NCBI GenBank assembly: GCA_934255135.1
Contig: CAKQMV010000001.1
Location: 62,001-126,000 of the forward strand
Origin: an uncultured Clostridia bacterium
Lineage (GTDB): Bacteria; Bacillota; Clostridia; Peptostreptococcales; Anaerovoracaceae
Direction of reading: 5' to 3'
Length of the DNA stretch: 64,000 nucleotides
Positions 7,139-15,174 of this stretch are shown here, piece by piece (positions within the stretch are counted from its first letter, which is position 1; every line of letters begins with the position of its first letter). Both the position numbers and the translations under genes were made by a program. Under the pieces are notes generated by a model. The model was not told where the DNA came from, made no database searches, and was given only the letters and a program-made list of their open reading frames with translations.

Positions 7139-8986
7139 ATGATAAAAACTGTAGACCAAACCACTGTGGCTGAAATATTTTCAATTAACAGTGACAAACT
7201 TTATAGGATTCCGAAGTATCAGCGAGAATACACTTGGGGAATCAATGATTGGGATGCACTGTTCAATGATGTAACAGATAATGAGCATGGATATTTTCTG
7301 GGTTCATATATCTGTGTAAACAGTGGTTCTTTGAACGGTACAACACTTGAGGTTATTGACGGTCAGCAGCGTTTTTCTACATTGATGTTGCTTTTGACTG
7401 CTTTATATGAAAAACTGTCAGAACACAAAGATGATATGGACGATGATGACCGAAATGATCTTGCCAATTTAAGAAGTGAATTGGCTAATAAGAAACAAAC
7501 ATTTATAGCTAATGGCAAGAAACAAACAGAATATAAGCAGCGTCTGTTCCTTCAGAAACAAAATATGAATGATGAGGATTTCTCATATATTTTGTATGGT
7601 AGTGGAATTATAACAGACCAGAAGTCGAAGCCATTAAATTTCGGTAACCGTCGAATTGCAAAAGCTTATAGACATTTCGGTAAGTTAATAGAAGATGAAG
7701 TGGTAGAAATTCGAAATGAGAATCCTAATATTACAGAGGTAGGTGCACTTTTTGGTATTGTACGTAAATTTGAAACAGCAGTTCTTGTTGGAATTGAAGT
7801 TGACACAAACAAAGATGCATATATGCTTTTTGAATCTCTTAACCACAGAGGTGTCCCATTGTCTGCTTTAGATTTAATAAAGAATACTCTGATTGCACAG
7901 GCGGAGGATTCATCTTATGCAGATAATAGCTATGAAAAATGGAAAAATATTTTGAATTATGTTGGTCAGGATGATTACTCTGTTCAGGAACGTTTTTTCA
8001 GACAGTATTATAATGCGTTTAGAGAAGAATTAAACGAACCATATCCTAAGACAGATAAACGCTATTATTTAGGGTATCTCGCAACAAGAACGACACTCCT
8101 TGATATCTATGAAAAAATGATAAAGGACGATTATAAACGGTTTCTTGATGACTTGTTAGAAAAGGCAGAGCATTATTCTGTAATTGTGAATAATAGTGAT
8201 AAAACACACGAATATACAGATGCCCTTCTGGATTTAAGTAGAATATCCGGCGCACCTTCATATATTTTATTGTTATACCTTATGTCTAACAAAAATGTAC
8301 TTAATCTTACAGATACAGACTTAAATGAGATAATCAAAGTTTTGATTACATTTTTTGTAAGACGTAATGTGACAGATGTTCCTAATACAAGAAAACTGAC
8401 ACAGTTGTTCATGGATATTATTGCCGAGGTCAAATCATTGCAAGGAAATAATATTGTACAGATAGTTCGTGATAGGTTGCAGGTGGTTTCCGCACCAGAT
8501 AGTTTTTTTGAAGATAAATTAAGAGGTCCGATATATGATGAAAATCCGGAAGCTGCAAGATTTATTCTGTGCAGTATCGAGGCACAACATCAAACAAAAG
8601 AAATCTATGCAGATCTTTGGTTAAGAGACAATAACAAAAAATATGTTTGGACTATTGAACATATCTTCCCAGAAGGAGAAAATGTTCCGGCACCTTGGGT
8701 TCAGATGATTGCCGACGGAGATACGGCATTAGCAAAACAGCACCGAGCAAATTATGTACATACAATCGGTAACTTGACTATTACTGGATACAATCAGAAT
8801 CTCTCGAATATGTCATTTGAACAGAAAAGAGATAGAACATCCAAAGATAAAACAAAAGAAATTGGCTATAAGAATGGCTTGTATTTAAACAAGGTTGTTG
8901 TAAATCAAAGCGAATGGACGGTTGATAAAATTAAAAGCAGGACTGATAAGCTTGTGAACATTCTTATGAATATGTATAGTTGGTAA
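7139..8986 (+). CDS. DUF262/DUF1524 (GmrSD-like) nuclease
   Basis: This 615-residue protein joins the two GmrSD-type domains. The N-terminal DUF262 domain, with a ParB-like nucleotide-binding fold, shows IPKYQREYTW (about residue 22) and VIDGQQRFSTL (about 77). The C-terminal DUF1524 HNH-like domain shows WTIEHIFPEG (about 502) and HTIGNLTITGYNQNLSNMSF, which supplies the His and Asn residues. GmrSD proteins cut modified phage DNA, and related single-chain DUF262 proteins act in several anti-phage systems. The target here is unknown. The ATG at 7139 follows an AAAGGG binding site. It is the last complete gene before the right junction of the island. Confidence 0.8.
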   Translation: MIKTVDQTTVAEIFSINSDKLYRIPKYQREYTWGINDWDALFNDVTDNEHGYFLGSYICVNSGSLNGTTLEVIDGQQRFSTLMLLLTALYEKLSEHKDDMDDDDRNDLANLRSELANKKQTFIANGKKQTEYKQRLFLQKQNMNDEDFSYILYGSGIITDQKSKPLNFGNRRIAKAYRHFGKLIEDEVVEIRNENPNITEVGALFGIVRKFETAVLVGIEVDTNKDAYMLFESLNHRGVPLSALDLIKNTLIAQAEDSSYADNSYEKWKNILNYVGQDDYSVQERFFRQYYNAFREELNEPYPKTDKRYYLGYLATRTTLLDIYEKMIKDDYKRFLDDLLEKAEHYSVIVNNSDKTHEYTDALLDLSRISGAPSYILLLYLMSNKNVLNLTDTDLNEIIKVLITFFVRRNVTDVPNTRKLTQLFMDIIAEVKSLQGNNIVQIVRDRLQVVSAPDSFFEDKLRGPIYDENPEAARFILCSIEAQHQTKEIYADLWLRDNNKKYVWTIEHIFPEGENVPAPWVQMIADGDTALAKQHRANYVHTIGNLTITGYNQNLSNMSFEQKRDRTSKDKTKEIGYKNGLYLNKVVVNQSEWTVDKIKSRTDKLVNILMNMYSW

Positions 8987-8992
8987 GAACGA

Positions 8993-9022
8993 GAGGCGCC
9001 TGCGGTTTAAGCATGACGCCTC
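8993..9022 (+). terminator. Hairpin after DUF262 gene
   Basis: GAGGCG (8993-8998) pairs with CGCCTC (9017-9022) around an 18-base loop, just after the stop codon. There is no T run, so its strength as a terminator is doubtful. Confidence 0.4.
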
Positions 9023-9069
9023 CATTTGTAATTTGCAAGAAGATAGAGAATCAAAATGGAGAAATTTCT

Positions 9070-9313
9070 ATGAGGCATGAAATATTTGATACTGTTCTAA
9101 ACGTAACAGATTCTAACGTTACATTTGAAAAGATTTATAAAAAAGAGTATGTTCCCATGGAATATTTGTAAATTCCGACCTTTCAATTCCATCTGTACGA
9201 ATGATTATTTATATTCATTAGATGTGCGCAAATTTAATATTGTTCCAGAGGAATATAATACATATGCAGAGCAATTTGTTGTTAACGAAATGGCACGAGA
9301 TGATTTTCAATAA
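9070..9313 (+). pseudogene. Small broken frame of unknown origin
   Basis: ATG 9070 opens 33 codons (MRHEIFDTVLNVTD...) to 9171, and an overlapping frame shifted by one base continues to 9313, ending FVVNEMARDDFQ. Together they look like one short gene broken by a frameshift, or the tail of a decayed gene. I do not recognise it. Confidence 0.35.
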
Positions 9314-9321
9314 CAAAACCC

Positions 9322-9364
9322 TTAGTAGTAAACCAACCACATTTTACTACTAACAGGTAGTAAC
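9322..9364. repeat. Arm-type-like repeats left of intact PTP gene
   Basis: TTAGTAGTAAA (9322-9332) is inverted at 9343-9353 (TTTACTACTAA), and GGTAGTAAC follows at 9356-9364. The trinucleotide pattern matches the repeats near the other two phosphatase copies, in this case about 200-240 bases upstream of the ATG and inside the 4.3-9.6 kb segment. An alternative reading is an 11-bp hairpin acting as a terminator. Confidence 0.45.
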
Positions 9365-9459
9365 AATATGCTCCATTCTGCACTAATTCACCACAATCTG
9401 TAATTGCAGAGCATATCACAATAACCCTGGAAACCCTTGCAAAATACGCGAAGCAACGA

Positions 9460-9498
9460 GCAAAGTGCCCGATATGCTTGCATAGTCGGGCACTTTGC
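9460..9498 (+). terminator. Strong hairpin upstream of PTP
   Basis: GCAAAGTGCCCGA (9460-9472) is perfectly complementary to TCGGGCACTTTGC (9486-9498), with a 13-base loop that itself contains TATGC/GCATA. It lies about 65 bases before the phosphatase ATG. It may shield the phosphatase gene from the element or be part of the recombination site. Confidence 0.5.
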
Positions 9499-9564
9499 GA
9501 CTGCCACGACCGAGACGATAGTCGAGGAAGGGTATTTCGGGGCAATTCAAGGAGAAATAAAACA

Positions 9565-10032
9565 ATGATAAAAATATTATTCATCTGCCACGGCAATATT
9601 TGCAGATCACCAATGGCTGAGTTTGTAATGAAGAATCTTGTAGAGAAGCAGGGGCTAGAGAACGAGTTTGAGATTACATCGTGTGCAACCAGTACTGAAG
9701 AAATCTGGAATGGTGTTGGAAATCCGGTGTACCCACCCGCTCGCGAGGAGCTTTCTCACCATGGAATTTCATGCAGCGGCAAGAGAGCTGTTCAGCTTAC
9801 AAAGTCAGACTATGATTATTATGATTACCTCGTATGTATGGACAGAAATAATGTAAGAAATGCTATAAGAATCACAGGCAAGGGTGATAAATATACAATG
9901 CTGCTTGAATACGCAGGTGAGAAGCGGGACGTTGCCGATCCGTGGTATACTGGGGATTTTGGCATAACGTACAGGGATGTGCTTGCGGGATGTGAAGGAC
10001 TGCTCGAACACATACTCAGTCGCAATATATGA
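9565..10032 (+). CDS. Low-molecular-weight protein tyrosine phosphatase
   Basis: This 155-residue protein is the intact copy of the gene whose 5' end is repeated at 1542 and 4282. The N-terminal CHGNICRS is the C(X)5RS phosphate-binding loop with the nucleophilic cysteine at residue 8. DPWYTGDF at about residue 123 supplies the general-acid aspartate. The family removes phosphate from tyrosine, and in some Firmicutes from arginine, in cytosolic proteins. The start at 9565 has GGAG 9 bases upstream; a longer frame to 9478 runs through the hairpin and is not real. The first codons and the ribosome binding site probably come from the inserted element. Confidence 0.9.
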   Translation: MIKILFICHGNICRSPMAEFVMKNLVEKQGLENEFEITSCATSTEEIWNGVGNPVYPPAREELSHHGISCSGKRAVQLTKSDYDYYDYLVCMDRNNVRNAIRITGKGDKYTMLLEYAGEKRDVADPWYTGDFGITYRDVLAGCEGLLEHILSRNI

Positions 10033-10064
10033 TTCCGAGACGATTTAGTGAAAAATGCATATTT

Positions 10065-10121
10065 TTCCCGATATAAGAGAAGAATCGAAGTTTTGGTTCA
10101 ATTCTTCCCGTATATCGGGAA
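10065..10121. terminator. Long two-part hairpin between convergent genes
   Basis: TTCCCGATATA (10065-10075) pairs with TATATCGGGAA (10111-10121), and inside it GAAGAATCGAA pairs with TTCAATTCTTC. The structure lies between the rightward phosphatase gene and the leftward aldolase gene, so it probably serves as a terminator for both. Confidence 0.6.
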
Positions 10122-10185
10122 GAATAAGGTGATTTTGCATATTTGTATTGGCAATAAATATACTACATCGTCAATCACTTTACTG

Positions 10186-11190
10186 CTAATACTGAGCAAG
10201 CTCAGAGAGCTTCTGTTCTGCTGTATCCTCAACCAGCTTCGCTCTATAAAGTGCCTCAGATAGATTAGTTCCGAACACAATAAGTCCGTGGCTTCTCATA
10301 AAGCATCCAAATGTGCTTCCAGCAGATGCCTCACATACGTTCTCAGCAAGCTCTTTAGTTCCTGCCAGCCCATACTTTGCACTTAGAATCCTGAACGGTC
10401 CATCTTCAGATGTTTCTCCATCAAGTGTTGCTCCTGCAGCTGCGTAAGCGGTGCTGCAGCTTGAATGCGTATGAATGATTGCGCCAGCTTCAGGAAATTT
10501 CTTGTAAAGCATAGCATGCAAAATCTTCTCTGACGTAGGCTTGAAGTCTCCCGTCCACTCGAGTGTGTCAAGGTCAACCATTACAATCTGGTCCAATGTC
10601 ATGTGAGAATAGTCGATTCCCGAAGGTGTGCACAGCATGTGTGAATCATCGAATCTGACCGAAAGGTTACCCCAGGTGCCTGTTACGAGTCCTGTATCCT
10701 GAAGCTTTAACCCATATTCAACGATAGCCTCACGCAAAGCAGCCTCGCGTTCACTCATCGAAACCATGTCATTAGATTTTATAATGCATCCGTCTTGATA
10801 ATTCTTCTCACTTTTAGAGTAGCTTCCGAGGTATCCCTCGTGCTCGCTATGGCAGTGCTCCTCATCAAGAATTCTGGGTTCACCGAGTAGAAGGGCGTTC
10901 AAATATATATCCGCATTCTTCTCAAGAACTGAGAGGCAGGTTCTGGCCTCGTATTCGTTTCTTCCGACGCAGTAGAGCTTGCCGTCTTCAGTCATTACTG
11001 CGGATACGTGCAAAAGCTCCTTCTCAAACTCGGTAACTGCCGCAGGAAGTATGCGCACTTTACCGCCGACGATCATTGCTGCATCGTCTGTGACAATCGG
11101 AATCTCACCAAAACGTTCAAAACATTCTTTACAGCGAGGGGGCATCTCGCACAGAACGGTGTTATTTTGGCCCTTTAATTCTTCTAACAT
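10186..11190 (-). CDS. Class II aldolase/adducin-family protein with extra N-terminal half-domain
   Basis: Residues from about 145 to the end (334 residues in total) form a complete class II aldolase/adducin domain: TGTWGNLSVR, the zinc-binding HTHSSCSTAYA and the third histidine in MRSHGLIVFG. Members cleave sugar phosphates such as fuculose-1-phosphate; the substrate here is not deducible. The N-terminal 110 residues also look aldolase-like: MTEDGKLYCVGRNEYEA and LEKNADIYLNALLLGEP resemble the C-terminal half of the same family but lack the metal histidines. I chose ATG 11190 because GGAG lies 9 bases upstream; a TTG at 11205 is the alternative. Confidence 0.75.
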   Translation of the reverse strand: MLEELKGQNNTVLCEMPPRCKECFERFGEIPIVTDDAAMIVGGKVRILPAAVTEFEKELLHVSAVMTEDGKLYCVGRNEYEARTCLSVLEKNADIYLNALLLGEPRILDEEHCHSEHEGYLGSYSKSEKNYQDGCIIKSNDMVSMSEREAALREAIVEYGLKLQDTGLVTGTWGNLSVRFDDSHMLCTPSGIDYSHMTLDQIVMVDLDTLEWTGDFKPTSEKILHAMLYKKFPEAGAIIHTHSSCSTAYAAAGATLDGETSEDGPFRILSAKYGLAGTKELAENVCEASAGSTFGCFMRSHGLIVFGTNLSEALYRAKLVEDTAEQKLSELAQY

Positions 11191-11254
11191 TATACTCATC
11201 TCCAAATTATAACTTAAATTTTGTGTTTAGAACATAAATACGAATATTAATTCG

Positions 11255-11283
11255 TTGATTTTTTTGTGTAATTTTAGTATACT
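11255..11283 (+). promoter_or_regulatory. Sigma-A promoter of pheST
   Basis: TTGATT (11255-11260) and TATACT (11278-11283) are separated by exactly 17 bases. The leader from the expected start near 11290 to the pheS ATG is only about 40 bases, too short for a T-box riboswitch. Confidence 0.75.
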
Positions 11284-11330
11284 ATGTATCTGTAAATCTA
11301 ACAATATTTCCAAATAGGAGGGACCGGAAA

Positions 11331-12368
11331 ATGCTTAATAAACTAGAAGAAATTCGCAACGCCGGATTGGCAAGGATTTCTGAGGCTGCTACGCTAGATG
11401 CGCTGCAGGATATCAGAAGAGACCTGACCGGTAAGAAGAGCGAGCTTGCGGATGTTCTTAAGGGTCTTGGTAAGATCGACGCAGATATGAGAAAGTCTGT
11501 CGGAATGGCTGCCAACGAGATTAAGAATGTTTTCGCAGAGAAGATTCAGGAAAGAGAGAACGAGATTGTTGCTAATGCATCAGTAATTGACGGACCGGTT
11601 GATTTAACACTGCCGGGCAAGCCTGTAGAGGGCGGTGCGCTTCACCCAATTACACAGATGTGTTATGACCTTAATGATGCCTTTCTGTCCCTCGGTTTTG
11701 AGGTGTATAACGAGGATGACATTAGCAGCGAGAAGTTTGCTTTTGATAATCTGAACTTCCCAGCAGATCACCCTGCAAGACAGTCAATGGATACATACTG
11801 GATAGAGGGTACTGAGGATAAGGAAGGAACAGAGAGACTCTGCCTAAGACCACATCTTACAGGTGGCTCTGTAAGAAAGCTTCTTAAGGATGGAGCTCCT
11901 GCAAGATTTATCTACCCAGGAAGAGTATATAGAAACGAGAACACTGATGCGAGACATGAGAGAGCCTTCTTCCAGTATGAGGCGCTTATCGTTGATAAGA
12001 ACCTTTCATTCTCATCAGGTAAGGTAATGATTCAGACTATTCTTGAGAAGGTATTCGGCCGCAAGATTAATGTAAGAATGAGAGAGGGCTTCTTCCCATT
12101 CACTGAGCCTGGATATGAGATTGATATGGAGTGTCTCGTTTGCGGCGGTAAGGGCTGCAGAGTATGTAACCAGGTTGGATGGATTGAGGTTATGCCAGGC
12201 GGTGTAATTCATCCGAATGTACTTAAGTCAGCAGGACTTGACCCTGCTGAGTGGACTGGATTCTACACTAACATCGGTCTCGACAGACTTGTAATGATGA
12301 GATACGGTGTTGATGATGTTAGACTGTTCCACAGTGCTGATCTTAGATTCTTAAAGCAGTTCAAGTAG
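11331..12368 (+). CDS. pheS: Phenylalanyl-tRNA synthetase alpha subunit
   Basis: This 345-residue protein charges tRNA-Phe together with PheT in a heterotetramer. The N-terminal helical arm covers about 1-85. Class II motif 2 is seen in RPHLTGGSVRKLL and FIYPGRVYRNENTDARHERA (about 172-205), and motif 3 in NIGLDRLVMMRYGVDDVRLF near the end. CLVCGGKGCRVC at about 265 is the cysteine-containing loop present in many PheS proteins. GGAGG at 11316-11320 precedes the ATG. pheT follows after 17 bases in the same operon. Confidence 0.96.
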   Translation: MLNKLEEIRNAGLARISEAATLDALQDIRRDLTGKKSELADVLKGLGKIDADMRKSVGMAANEIKNVFAEKIQERENEIVANASVIDGPVDLTLPGKPVEGGALHPITQMCYDLNDAFLSLGFEVYNEDDISSEKFAFDNLNFPADHPARQSMDTYWIEGTEDKEGTERLCLRPHLTGGSVRKLLKDGAPARFIYPGRVYRNENTDARHERAFFQYEALIVDKNLSFSSGKVMIQTILEKVFGRKINVRMREGFFPFTEPGYEIDMECLVCGGKGCRVCNQVGWIEVMPGGVIHPNVLKSAGLDPAEWTGFYTNIGLDRLVMMRYGVDDVRLFHSADLRFLKQFK

Positions 12369-12385
12369 GAGAAAGGGGGAAGACA

Positions 12386-14809
12386 ATGAATATTTCACTA
12401 AATTTTGTAAAGAAGTTCATCGATCTGCCTGAAGAACTTACTCCTCAGCAGATTGCTTATGACCTAACAATGAGAACAGTTGAGGTTGAGGATGTTATCG
12501 ATACTTCAGCTAAGTTCCACGACATTGTAGTAGGAGAGATTAAGGAAGTTAACGATCATCCTAACGCAGATGCACTCAGAGTGTGCATGGTTGACTGCGG
12601 TGAGGATGAGATTAAGCAGATTGTTTGTGGAGGTACTAACCTCTACGTTGGCGAGAAGGTAGTAGTTTCTAAGCCGGGTGCTGAGGTTTACTGGCACGGC
12701 GAGAGCGAGCTTATGAAGATTAAGGAGTCAAAGCTTCGTGGTGTTCCATCATACGGAATGATCTGCGGCGCATCAGAAGTTTACCTTGATCCTTTTTACC
12801 CAACTGAGGATGAGCATCTGATCGTTGATATCACAGACCTTGACTGCTACCCAGGACAGAATATTTCAGAGCTTATCGGAATGAAGGACATCGTTCTTGA
12901 GGTTGATAACAAGTCACTCACTAACAAGCCTGACCTCTGGGGTCACTACGGTGTAGCTAGAGAGCTTGGTGCTATCTATGATGTACCTGTTAAGCCTCTT
13001 GACGAGTTTATTGCGCCTGAGCTTCCGTCATACAACATTACAATCGAGTCACCTGAGAAGTGCCCAAGATACGCCGGACTTAAGATTGAGAATGTTTCAA
13101 TCAAGGAGTCACCAGCATGGATGAAGGCTCTTCTTATCAACGGAGGCATGAGACCAATCAATGCTATCGTTGATATCACTAACTATGTAATGCTTGCTGT
13201 TGGACAGCCTGAGCATGCTTTTGATTCAACTCACGTTGAGGGCGACCAGATTATTGTAAGAAATGCTAGAGAGGGTGAGAAGCTTACTCTTCTTGATGAG
13301 GCTGATATCGAGCTTACAACTGATGACCTTGTAATCTGTGATTCAGTTGAGCCAATGGCACTTGCCGGAATCAAAGGCGGAATCAAGGATTCAATCCTTC
13401 CTGAGACTACTTCTGTACTTCTTGAGGTTGCTAACTTCACAGCTGGTACAATCCGTAAGACAGGCAGAAGATTTGATGAGAAGACTGATGCCGGTATCAG
13501 ATATGAGAAGGGCATCGATACACAGAGAGTTGATCAGGGTCTTGCACTTTCAATGAAACTCTTCAAGGAGATTTATCCTGAATGCGAGTTCACTGCTTTT
13601 GGCGATACATACCCAGCTGCAACAGAGAAGGCTGTAATCGATGTTGAGAGAGAGTTCCTCGACAGCAGACTTGGTAAGGTAATCGATGATGAGACTATCG
13701 ATAAGATTCTTACTAACCTAGGTTATGAGTACAGCTACGATGGAAGCGTATATCACTGTCAGGCCCCTACATGGAGATCAACAGGTGATGTATCAATCAA
13801 GGATGATATCCTCGGTGATATCGCTAGAATTCTCTGCTACGAGAGCTTCGAGGCACAGCCACTTCCTGTAAGCTTCGAGAATGCTGTAAAGCAGCCAGAG
13901 GTAACTTTTGCACGCAGACTCAGAGAGTATCTTGCATTCAGATGCGGATTCAATGAGATTTTCACATACCCATGGGTAGAGGAGAAGTATCACCTTGCAG
14001 CAGGTGTTGATCTTGATACTTGCGTAAGACTTGCAACTCCACCTTCACCTGAGACTGCTAACCTCAGAACTTCACTTGTTCCAGGTTGTCTTGAGGCAAT
14101 CGAGAAGAACCTCAGATACTTCGACGAGTTTAAAATTTTCGAGGCTGCTCAGTGCTTCGAGAAGGGTGAGTACCATGAGTCATGTGAGGAAGAGACTCTT
14201 CCTATACACAAGAATCTTATCGGTGGTGCAATTGTTGGTAAGGATGCACTTGATCTGTTCTTCCAGGTTAAGGGAGTAATCGAGGGTATTTCAGCTTACT
14301 GTCACTGCGAGCCACTTAAGTTCAAGGAAGGCGTTGTTCAGCCAACATGGGCTGATTCAAAGGTTTACCTTAATATCATGAGCGGTAAGGAGGTTGTTGG
14401 TGCAATCGGACTTGCTTCAGTTCAGACTCTGAATGCTGCCGGCGTTAAGAGAGCTAATGCTGCAATCTTCCAGATGAATCTTGATAAGATTAAGGTTAAG
14501 CCATCAAGAGACAACGAGTTTGTTCATCTCCCAACTTATCCTCTTGTAGAGCAGGATCTTTCACTTCTTGTAAGTGAGGAGACTACTTTTGCTCAGATCA
14601 GAGAGGCAATCAAGTTCATGGTTAAGGATCTTCAGTTTGTTGAGGAATACAGAGGTAAGCAGATTCCTGAGGGCATGAAGTCACTTATGATCAAGATTAA
14701 GATTGGTAACGATGACAGCACTATGACTGCTAAGCAGATTGATAAGAAGATGGGTGGAATACTCAAGAATCTTAAGAACAAGTGCAATGCAGTTCTTAGA
14801 GACGAATAA
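12386..14809 (+). CDS. pheT: Phenylalanyl-tRNA synthetase beta subunit
   Basis: This protein of 807 residues is the normal length for the subunit. In order it carries the OB-fold tRNA-binding domain (about 40-150; FHDIVVGEIKEVNDHPNADA), the B3/B4 editing region (about 210-390), the B5 domain (about 410-480) and the C-terminal FDX-ACB anticodon-binding domain (about 710-805, starting near PTYPLVEQDLSLLV). It completes the PheS2T2 enzyme in the cytosol. A terminator follows 33 bases after the stop. Confidence 0.96.
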   Translation: MNISLNFVKKFIDLPEELTPQQIAYDLTMRTVEVEDVIDTSAKFHDIVVGEIKEVNDHPNADALRVCMVDCGEDEIKQIVCGGTNLYVGEKVVVSKPGAEVYWHGESELMKIKESKLRGVPSYGMICGASEVYLDPFYPTEDEHLIVDITDLDCYPGQNISELIGMKDIVLEVDNKSLTNKPDLWGHYGVARELGAIYDVPVKPLDEFIAPELPSYNITIESPEKCPRYAGLKIENVSIKESPAWMKALLINGGMRPINAIVDITNYVMLAVGQPEHAFDSTHVEGDQIIVRNAREGEKLTLLDEADIELTTDDLVICDSVEPMALAGIKGGIKDSILPETTSVLLEVANFTAGTIRKTGRRFDEKTDAGIRYEKGIDTQRVDQGLALSMKLFKEIYPECEFTAFGDTYPAATEKAVIDVEREFLDSRLGKVIDDETIDKILTNLGYEYSYDGSVYHCQAPTWRSTGDVSIKDDILGDIARILCYESFEAQPLPVSFENAVKQPEVTFARRLREYLAFRCGFNEIFTYPWVEEKYHLAAGVDLDTCVRLATPPSPETANLRTSLVPGCLEAIEKNLRYFDEFKIFEAAQCFEKGEYHESCEEETLPIHKNLIGGAIVGKDALDLFFQVKGVIEGISAYCHCEPLKFKEGVVQPTWADSKVYLNIMSGKEVVGAIGLASVQTLNAAGVKRANAAIFQMNLDKIKVKPSRDNEFVHLPTYPLVEQDLSLLVSEETTFAQIREAIKFMVKDLQFVEEYRGKQIPEGMKSLMIKIKIGNDDSTMTAKQIDKKMGGILKNLKNKCNAVLRDE

Positions 14810-14841
14810 TTGAATAACTATCGAATAGTACATGAATTGCG

Positions 14842-14867
14842 AAACCTCCCTTTAATCGGGGAGGTTT
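14842..14867 (+). terminator. Terminator of pheST
   Basis: AAACCTCCC (14842-14850) pairs with GGGAGGTTT (14859-14867), and the pairing includes the beginning of the T-rich tail. It ends the pheST operon. Confidence 0.75.
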
Positions 14868-15174
14868 TGTTGTAAGAACATGTATTTTTTGACATTTGCT
14901 TGTATAAAATTTAATAATTTTAATGGACATAAGAGCTGTTGTAGTATAAAATCTTTTAAACAAAATAATCTGTTCATAGATTATTACTTATCTTTTCTTC
15001 AACATATATATTTACTTTTCACACGTTATATCACTTCATAATAATCAAGCTACAGTTTTTCATTAGATCAATCCGTTAACGCACTAATTTTAAAGTTAAT
15101 AGACAACCCCTTTGAATAACAATTCGAAGATATTTTGGCATAAGTTAGAACTGTTTTATTGAAAGGAGCTAGAG
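14868..15174. other. Gene-free region before secreted protein 1
   Basis: No gene is visible. TTGACA at 14889-14894 with TAATAA about 17 bases further is a possible promoter, although it would leave a leader of roughly 250 bases. The segment from 15057 resembles the region upstream of the next secreted-protein gene and is listed separately. Confidence 0.4.
15057..15079 (+). promoter_or_regulatory. Shared upstream motif, copy 1
   Basis: This 23-base segment matches 16265-16287 at 20 of 23 positions, with ATCAATCCGTTAA identical. Both stand roughly 100-140 bases before the start codon of a secreted-protein gene, and weaker similarity continues for about 25 bases. It could be a regulator site, part of the promoter, or a remnant of gene duplication. 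Confidence 0.5.

Noticed and set aside
9478..9564. Longer N terminus of the phosphatase
   Set aside because: The added residues are encoded by the strong hairpin and the family begins at MIKILFICHGN.
11284..11330. T-box leader before pheS
   Set aside because: The promoter is only about 40 bases before the start codon and no T-box sequence or specifier hairpin fits.
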